Under the pieces are notes generated by a model. The model worked only from the letters and a program-made list of their open reading frames with translations. It was not told the origin of the DNA and searched no databases. From assembly GCA_964473155.1 (NCBI GenBank), contig CAYYNT010000098.1:1-10386 (forward strand): 10,386 nucleotides of DNA, in the 5' to 3' direction. A program made the translations under genes and the position numbers. The first letter of the stretch is position 1; every line of letters starts with the position of its first letter. Positions 5,665 to 10,386 of this stretch are shown here, piece after piece. Source of the stretch: JAJFUG01 sp964473155. Lineage in GTDB: Bacteria; Gemmatimonadota; Glassbacteria; GWA2-58-10.

Positions 5665-7581
5665 TCACTGAGCGGGATGTTCATCCCTGGCGCAGCGGAA
5701 ACCCACGTAACGGTTGGAGCTAACCGGGTAAAGCCCGTCCCGGCTGAGCAGCGAAGGTTCATCCTGGTTGACATAGAAACTGCCGCCCCGGAACACCCGG
5801 TAAAGACGGGTGCTGTCCAGCCAGCCATCCACCCACTCAGAGACGTTGCCCACCATGTCCAGCACGCCAAACTGGCTCCTGTCGCGCGGGTAAGAGCCTC
5901 CGGCCAGCGCGCCGCCGGAACCCTCGCTCCAGATGTTGGCCGNNNNNNNNNNNNNNNNNNNNNNNNNNNNNNNNNNNNNNNNNNNNNNNNNNNNNNNNNN
6001 NNNNNNNNNNNNNNNNNNNNNNNNNNNNNNNNNNNNNNNNNNTCCATCCGCGAGCTGAATGTTTCCCGCGGGCACAAGGACCATGTTTTCCGGTGGAAGG
6101 TCGAAGCGCCCGCGCTCCAGTTCCAGATTGACTTCAATGTCCCGCCCAGGCTCGATCTCGACAACCCGGCTGGCGGAGCCGTAACCGGCCAGGTTAAGAC
6201 GGACAGTATGGCTTCCCGCGGAGAGGCGGGACAGGCTCCAGGGCGTCACGGGCCCCAGCCGCACCCCATCCAGGAATATGTCCGCTCCGGATGGATTAGA
6301 GCGTACCAGCACGCTGCCAGGATGGGGGACGAGTTCGATTGTAAGAGTGCTGTCCCGGTCGAAAAGTATATCCACGGTCTTCTGCCAGGTCTCGAAACCC
6401 TGGCGCGAGGCCACGATACGGTGCGCGCCCTCCGCGAAATCCTCCAGTGTGATCCGCCCCGTGCCCTGCACCTGGAAAGTTAGAGTGTCAACCCGCACGG
6501 TGACATCCGGCTGGCTGGTGACAATTGTCAGCCGTCCGGTGCGGCGCTCCAGGCTGAAAGAGTATTTGCTCAGCTTGCCGGGAACCACGGTCACTGAGTC
6601 TTCCACGGGCTTGTAGCCATCCAGGCCGATCATCATCGGGTGACGGCCAGCGGCGAGGTTCTCCATGCGCACCGGCGTCCGTCCGGCATCCAGCCCGGAG
6701 AGCCAGACCAGCGCTCCGGCCGGGTCGGTCTCGATCAGCACGCCGCCGGTTGAGCCGTTGGATGCTCCCAGGGAGGGTTGAACAGCCGGACCGCTGCTTC
6801 CACCGGATTTTCTTTCGATAAGACCGATCCCGTCAAGAATCAGCCAGGCCCCGCTGCGCAGCGGCCCGCCGGGGAGCGGCATCACCGGCGCGAGGCTGCA
6901 CTGCCCGGCGGAGGCGTCTGCCACACGGTAGCGCGCGGAGCGCGCCGGACGCTGTGCCCAAACCGGCGCCGTGCCCGCGGACTGGTCGAGTTCGGCCACG
7001 GTCAGCTCCTGACCCGGCAGGAGACCGTCCTCCAGACCGGCATCCGCTGTAAGAGTATCTCCGCGTGCGCCGGTGATCCTGGCGGTGAGCGGGAAATGAG
7101 ACAACACCTTGCGGGACAATGATCGCACTGCCCCTGCCAGCATCGAAACTCCGCCGGACTGCTGGACGCTCTCCGCGGCCCGCACCTCGCCGGTTTCGGA
7201 ATCCACCACCCGGGCGTTAAGAATAAACAGGCTGTCCAGGCGGGAAACGCTGCCGGTCAGGACATAGCGGCTTTCCAGCAGTTCGCCCAGCCGGCGCAGG
7301 CTGCGCTCATCGACCAGGTCGCGGAAACGCGCCGACTGGCGTTGCATACGATAGAGGCGGCCGGTCTCCTCGAGCAGGCGCAGCCGTCCGGAACGGGAAA
7401 GCTCCGAACGAAGCATCTCGCTTACGCTGGCCGCCAGATTGCGCTCAACTCCCAGCGCCTCGAACTCCTGCACGGACAGAAGGACGCCCTGCTGCTGCGA
7501 TTGCAGACGCGGGACAGACCATGAAAACAAAAGCCCCCATGCCAGGATGAGGGCTGCGGCTTTTTTATTGTATGAACTCAT
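5665..7581 (-). CDS. Exported mosaic protein: CsgG/FlgO-like, FlgT-like, three PEGA, FGE-sulfatase-like (contains assembly gap)
   Basis: There are 638 codons as assembled, 34 of them undefined. A signal peptide covers about residues 1-29. Residues 32-165 look like the CsgG/FlgO/TolB-N-type fold (LGELLESRYVLTGSVSRLD..., LNARVVDSETGEV). Residues 165-255 resemble a small beta domain of the FlgT C-terminal type (GLEDGLLPGQELTV). Three PEGA domains follow at about 279-345, 349-417 and 421-489, each with the pattern V-x(3)-P-x-G-A-x-V/I followed by G-x-H and G-Y/F. A formylglycine-generating-enzyme (SUMF1) domain begins at MVLVPAG (500-506) and resumes after the gap with FGVLDMVGNVSEW and GFRCAR. 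The Cys pair used by true FGE is absent (GGSFYVNQDEPSLLSRDG), so this is probably a structural or binding version. The start ATG is two bases after the upstream stop, which suggests translational coupling; I see no ribosome binding site. It probably acts in the periplasm or at the outer membrane. Confidence 0.85.
   Translation of the reverse strand: MSSYNKKAAALILAWGLLFSWSVPRLQSQQQGVLLSVQEFEALGVERNLAASVSEMLRSELSRSGRLRLLEETGRLYRMQRQSARFRDLVDERSLRRLGELLESRYVLTGSVSRLDSLFILNARVVDSETGEVRAAESVQQSGGVSMLAGAVRSLSRKVLSHFPLTARITGARGDTLTADAGLEDGLLPGQELTVAELDQSAGTAPVWAQRPARSARYRVADASAGQCSLAPVMPLPGGPLRSGAWLILDGIGLIERKSGGSSGPAVQPSLGASNGSTGGVLIETDPAGALVWLSGLDAGRTPVRMENLAAGRHPMMIGLDGYKPVEDSVTVVPGKLSKYSFSLERRTGRLTIVTSQPDVTVRVDTLTFQVQGTGRITLEDFAEGAHRIVASRQGFETWQKTVDILFDRDSTLTIELVPHPGSVLVRSNPSGADIFLDGVRLGPVTPWSLSRLSAGSHTVRLNLAGYGSASRVVEIEPGRDIEVNLELERGRFDLPPENMVLVPAGNIQLADGXXXXXXXXXXXXXXXXXXXXXXXXXXXXXXXXXXANIWSEGSGGALAGGSYPRDRSQFGVLDMVGNVSEWVDGWLDSTRLYRVFRGGSFYVNQDEPSLLSRDGLYPVSSNRYVGFRCARDEHPAQ
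5943..6042. other. Assembly gap of 100 N
   Basis: Exactly 100 undefined bases, the conventional length for a gap of unknown size. It lies inside the FGE-like domain of the minus-strand gene. The family core normally has on the order of 120 residues between MVLVPAG and the ANIW segment flanking this gap, while only 34 codons are represented, so the real missing sequence is probably longer than 100 bases. Confidence 0.97.
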
Positions 7582-7583
7582 AG

Positions 7584-8750
7584 TTATCTGGCGAAGAAGA
7601 GTTTGTCCCCGGCTGCCGCCGCGGGGCCGAACATAAGGTCCAGCCGTTCGCGCATCTCGCGGGCGAAACGCGGCGCTGTCTCCAGGCGTATCTTACGCAG
7701 GGCATCCAGGTCGGCGCGCTCCTCATCCGGCCCGAAACCCTTGGCCGTGTATTCCGAGGCCAGGACCAGCTCGCCTGTAGCCGGATTGAAAAGGCTGAGC
7801 GAAACGTTCCACAGGCAGACCCGGAAACCATCCTCCAGGGCGTTGGATGCGGCTCGGACACACTCTCCGCTCAGACGGGGAAGCGCAAGCGCTCCGGCGG
7901 AGCCAGAGTCCGGCACCGGGGTAAAGCCCTCCAGAAGGATAGCGGAATATAGCGCCTGGCTCACATAAGCCGGGAAAGATTTTTCCGTCCCGCTATCAAA
8001 TTTCATCAAAATGGTTCGTAATTCAAGTCCATTGTGGAAAACGGCCTGGGTCAGCTCTCGGGACAGTTCATCCTGATGAGCGGGTTCCGGGTTGAAAGCT
8101 GAGGCCGAATAGTCCAGCAGGTCCAGCGCCTCACGGAAGGAAGCCAGTGCCTCCTGGATTTCTCCTTCCTCACTCAGGCTTCGGCCCTTTTCGAGGAGCA
8201 TCCCGGCCCGGTTTATCCGTTCTGACGATTCCTGCTGCAGTTTCATTCGAGCTTTCTCCACGGCGTCCAGCGGAAGGCGGACCAGGAGGTGCGCCTCATA
8301 GACGGTTCGTGGTCCGGCCTTGCCGTTCAGCGTCGTTTTCTCATACCAGACGTTGAGCCTTTTCAAGCCTTCGAGGACAGCCTCGCCGCGCAGGACGAGC
8401 CGGTCCTGCAGCAGAATGGCGGCCTCGCTGCGCAGACGGTCATAATCCAGCCGGGCATTCAGGCCGGTCATGGTTACGGCCTGGCTCACCGCGTTCGCCG
8501 CGGCGTCCTGCTCCGCCGCCTCAAGGCTGGCCGCTCCACTGGACCGTCCCACGAAATACATCCAACGGTTGTCCGATTCTGGCACTCGGGTGACCCACTC
8601 GGGACGGGAGCGCCGGGAGCGTTCGACACTCACGGCCTGATCGCACCAGGCACTCTTTGCCGCCGGGAGGCAGAAAAGTACAATATGCAGCAGAGCGCCG
8701 CAGGCAGCGGATTTGCCGCGCCAATATTCCCGGTTCAAAAAAGCGAACAT
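7584..8750 (-). CDS. Exported LPP20-like domain protein with helical repeat segment
   Basis: This is a 388-residue protein. The start at 8750 lies seven bases after the stop of the preceding lipoprotein gene, with GAGG overlapping that stop as a plausible ribosome binding site. A hydrophobic stretch (GALLHIVLFCLPA, 18-30) looks like a signal peptide; WC at 35-36 does not form a lipobox. Residues 49-165 resemble LPP20: RPEWV, YFVG, then SLEAAEQDAAANAVSQAV, ending with AHLLVRLP. This aligns by eye with the neighbouring lipoprotein. Residues 177-215 form a helical TPR-like hairpin (RAGMLLEKGRSLSEEGEIQE, then ALASFREALDLL). The C-terminal third (245-380) is unrecognised mixed alpha/beta sequence with DGFRVCLWNVSLSL and ELVLASEYTAKG. 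A periplasmic role alongside the two flanking gene products is inferred from the operon. FlgT N-terminal domains have a comparable fold, so a FlgT-like function is conceivable. Confidence 0.82.
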   Translation of the reverse strand: MFAFLNREYWRGKSAACGALLHIVLFCLPAAKSAWCDQAVSVERSRRSRPEWVTRVPESDNRWMYFVGRSSGAASLEAAEQDAAANAVSQAVTMTGLNARLDYDRLRSEAAILLQDRLVLRGEAVLEGLKRLNVWYEKTTLNGKAGPRTVYEAHLLVRLPLDAVEKARMKLQQESSERINRAGMLLEKGRSLSEEGEIQEALASFREALDLLDYSASAFNPEPAHQDELSRELTQAVFHNGLELRTILMKFDSGTEKSFPAYVSQALYSAILLEGFTPVPDSGSAGALALPRLSGECVRAASNALEDGFRVCLWNVSLSLFNPATGELVLASEYTAKGFGPDEERADLDALRKIRLETAPRFAREMRERLDLMFGPAAAAGDKLFFAR

Positions 8751-8757
8751 GGCCGCC

Positions 8758-9363
8758 TCAGTAGGTGGGCAGGCCCTTGTCCAGGTCCTCGATCACTTTC
8801 TGCGCCTGGGCGTCGTTAACTGCGCGCTGCACGCTGTTTTTCGCGCTGGCGGCCAGCGCGACAGCCCGGTCGTATTCCTGTCTCGGGTAGCGCACCAGGG
8901 TGTACACGTTGAAGAAATAGCGTAGGCCCTCCGGGGTGACCCGTTCCACCTTCTCGGTGTAGGTCTCCATTTCTTTGACCCCGTTGGCCACGGTCTGGCT
9001 GAGTATCTTCAGGCCGTCCTCGGTCACGCTGCCGATGTCCTCGCGGCTGGAGGCCAGTCCGCGTTCCACGCGGGCTTTCTTGTAGTCCACCAGGCCCTGG
9101 CTCTGTATCATCTCCAGCACCTGACGGGTGGCGTTGGACCGGGCATCGGTCAGGCCATCCTCCAGCGACACGGCGCCGGTCTTGAAACCGCGGAAGAAGA
9201 AGTACTCCTTGTTCTCCTTCGGTATTTCATAGACCCAGTCCGGCTTGTCGCCGCTTTTTTCAATCGTGCGCTCGCTGCCCATCATGGTCATTTTCTGAGC
9301 CGAGCATCCTGCCAGTGCTATCACTGCCAGCGCCAGCAAGGTAATCATCTTTCTGCTAATCAT
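8758..9363 (-). CDS. LPP20-family lipoprotein
   Basis: This is a 201-residue protein; GGAGG lies four bases before ATG 9363. The signal peptide MISRKMITLLALAVIALAGC ends in a clear lipobox (L-A-G-C, Cys20), so the mature protein is lipid-anchored. With Ser at +2, the outer membrane is the likely site in organisms that follow the Lol rule. Residues 40-165 carry an LPP20-type domain: KPDWVYEIP, YFFFRGF, SLEDGLTDARSNATRQVLEM, and the closing strand FNVYTLVRYP. Helicobacter Lpp20 and Vibrio FlgP belong to this family; FlgP builds an outer-membrane-associated flagellar disk, but no flagellar gene is visible here. It is the first gene of the minus-strand operon and shares its domain with the next protein (7584-8750). 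Confidence 0.88.
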   Translation of the reverse strand: MISRKMITLLALAVIALAGCSAQKMTMMGSERTIEKSGDKPDWVYEIPKENKEYFFFRGFKTGAVSLEDGLTDARSNATRQVLEMIQSQGLVDYKKARVERGLASSREDIGSVTEDGLKILSQTVANGVKEMETYTEKVERVTPEGLRYFFNVYTLVRYPRQEYDRAVALAASAKNSVQRAVNDAQAQKVIEDLDKGLPTY

Positions 9364-9450
9364 TTTTCCTCCTCATGGCGGGTTGGATGATCAATCCGGT
9401 TTAAGCTTGTGATTAAGCAAATCGCGTGCCAGAAAAAGACAAAGAAATTG

Positions 9451-9456
9451 ATTATA
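9451..9456 (-). promoter_or_regulatory. Candidate -10 of the envelope operon promoter
   Basis: TATAAT, a perfect -10 on the minus strand, occurs about 88 bases upstream of ATG 9363. No convincing -35 lies at 16-18 bases, so the promoter may need an activator or the match may be chance in an AT-rich intergenic stretch. Confidence 0.35.
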
Positions 9457-9505
9457 GATGATTGAGTTTTGACAGTCCGGAGTTGACGGTCACCGAAAAA
9501 TCGGC

Positions 9506-9534
9506 TTGCCAACCGCCCGGCTTGCGCTTATAAT
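9506..9534 (+). promoter_or_regulatory. Sigma-70-type promoter of the 2-oxoacid oxidoreductase operon
   Basis: TTGCCA (9506-9511), a 17-base spacer and a perfect TATAAT (9529-9534). The predicted start is near 9541, giving a leader of about 47 bases before ATG 9588. Confidence 0.8.
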
Positions 9535-9587
9535 GCATCTAGGCCGACAGGAAATAAGGCCCTCGAACAGCCAATAAAAGGAACTCA

Positions 9588-10187
9588 ATGATAGAGATAC
9601 GGATACACGGCCGCGGCGGTCAGGGCGCGGTTTTCGCATGCAGCATGCTGGCACGCGCCCTGTTCGAGGAGGGCCGCTGGGTGCAGGCGTTCCCGCATTT
9701 CGGCGTCGAGCGGCGCGGTGCGCCCGTGGCTGCGTTCGTGCGGTTCGATGAGCGGCCGATCGAACTGCGCTGCCATATCTACCATCCGGACTATGTGATC
9801 ATCCTCGACCCGACCCTGGCCGGGCTTTCCTCCACCATTCAGGGCTTGAAAGCCGGCGGCTCGGTCCTGGTCAACTCGCCCGGCGCTCCCTCGGATTTCG
9901 AGCATTTCAAGCATTGCCGGGTCGCCACGGTGGATGCCAGCTCCATTGCGCTCAAGCATAAGCTCGGCTCTATCTCCAGCCCGATTGTCAATACGGCCAT
10001 CCTCGGGGCGTTCGCCCGGTTTTCGGGCATTGTCAGCTTGGACTCCATACTCGGCGCGGTGATCGAGATAATCAAGCGCCGGACCGATGAGAATATCGCG
10101 GCAGTGAAAGAATCATATGACGCTGCAATGCTGCCGGGGGTGAAGGATCCTTCGGAGCAGGACGGGAAAGCGGATGTCAGACCGTGA
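9588..10187 (+). CDS. 2-oxoacid:ferredoxin oxidoreductase, gamma subunit (PorG/VorG type)
   Basis: This is a 199-residue cytoplasmic protein; AAGGA lies five bases before ATG 9588. The N-terminus IRIHGRGGQGAVFACSMLA holds the GRGGQG loop (8-13), and QAFPHFGVERRGAPVAAF (33-50) is the hallmark of the gamma subunit/domain of pyruvate and 2-ketoisovalerate:ferredoxin oxidoreductases. The complex oxidatively decarboxylates 2-oxoacids with coenzyme A and thiamine diphosphate and passes electrons to ferredoxin. Length fits the free-standing gamma subunit (about 180-200 residues). The last ~20 residues are polar and likely disordered. Substrate (pyruvate or branched-chain oxoacid) cannot be decided from this subunit alone. 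Alpha, beta and delta subunits would be expected further right; the next gene starts 36 bases downstream. Confidence 0.94.
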   Translation: MIEIRIHGRGGQGAVFACSMLARALFEEGRWVQAFPHFGVERRGAPVAAFVRFDERPIELRCHIYHPDYVIILDPTLAGLSSTIQGLKAGGSVLVNSPGAPSDFEHFKHCRVATVDASSIALKHKLGSISSPIVNTAILGAFARFSGIVSLDSILGAVIEIIKRRTDENIAAVKESYDAAMLPGVKDPSEQDGKADVRP

Positions 10188-10223
10188 TTATTTATATTGC
10201 GTAGTTTTTCCCGGAGAACAACG

Positions 10224-10386
10224 ATGAGCAGTGATTCCGGGTCCCCGATAAAGGACTTGCCGCCGGTTTCGATGAACCTGGCGGACATGCGCTGGAACCA
10301 GACCGGCGCTTGGAGCTTTTTTGCCCCGGTGTACCGCGAGAAAGCCTCGCCCTGCGCCATGGAGTGCCCGCTGGGCGAGCCGGTGA
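10224..10386 (+). CDS. GltD-like FAD/Fe-S oxidoreductase, N-terminal fragment (3' partial)
   Basis: Only 54 codons lie in the window. GGAG is seven bases before ATG 10224. The visible sequence includes DLPPVSMNLADMRWNQTGAW, followed by a C-x3-C-P motif (C44, C48) ending at GEPV. This matches the start of the Fe-S N-terminal domain of NADPH-dependent glutamate synthase small-subunit-like proteins, which are often encoded with 2-oxoacid:ferredoxin oxidoreductase subunits. The likely role is electron transfer between NAD(P)H and the ferredoxin-linked complex, but the FAD and NAD(P) domains are outside the window. The TGA ending the window is out of frame, so the gene continues. Confidence 0.75.
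   Translation, partial: MSSDSGSPIKDLPPVSMNLADMRWNQTGAWSFFAPVYREKASPCAMECPLGEPV

Noticed and set aside
9469..9474. TTGACA as a -35 element on the plus strand
   Set aside because: There is no -10-like sequence 16-18 bases downstream; the TTGCCA-17-TATAAT pair further right is far better.

Overview
The window looks like a chromosomal fragment of a GC-rich Gram-negative anaerobe, most plausibly from the FCB superphylum or a related uncultivated lineage; this is inferred from gene content, not from a marker gene. The pointers are a PorV/PorQ-type outer-membrane barrel next to a secreted protein with a VVPNPY-type C-terminal domain, PEGA and FGE-sulfatase domains, LPP20-type envelope proteins, and a ferredoxin-linked 2-oxoacid oxidoreductase subunit. 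A 100-N block (5943-6042) shows it is scaffolded draft assembly. No rRNA, tRNA, CRISPR array or transposase was seen.

Layout. (1) 1-2823, plus strand: the 3' part of a large secreted protein with a T9SS/FlgD-like C-terminal domain, then a PorV/PorQ family barrel, closed by a strong bidirectional hairpin terminator (2845-2882). (2) 2918-3343, minus strand: two tiny tandem paralogous genes for four-cysteine, zinc-ribbon-like proteins, preceded by a promoter that overlaps a good match to a Fur box (3391-3405). (3) 3476-5612, plus strand: a sigma-70-type promoter drives a three-gene unit of a small cupin (TTG start), a uroporphyrinogen decarboxylase-family protein, and a glycine-rich pentapeptide-like repeat protein. 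(4) 5665-9363, minus strand: a cell-envelope operon whose transcription order is an LPP20-type lipoprotein, a second exported protein with a homologous LPP20-like domain, and a mosaic CsgG/FlgO-like, triple-PEGA, FGE-sulfatase-like protein interrupted by the assembly gap. (5) 9364-9587: a divergent promoter region. (6) 9588-end, plus strand: a pyruvate/2-oxoacid:ferredoxin oxidoreductase gamma subunit followed by the start of a GltD-like FAD/Fe-S oxidoreductase, the beginning of a redox operon that continues beyond the window.

How they may work together. Units 1 and 4 both concern the envelope and secretion: a probable cargo protein with its outer-membrane partner, and a periplasmic/outer-membrane assembly whose domains recall FlgP, FlgT and CsgG proteins. 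Unit 6 is central anaerobic redox metabolism. Unit 2 is the most unusual part: two paralogous Cys4 miniproteins apparently under iron-responsive control.
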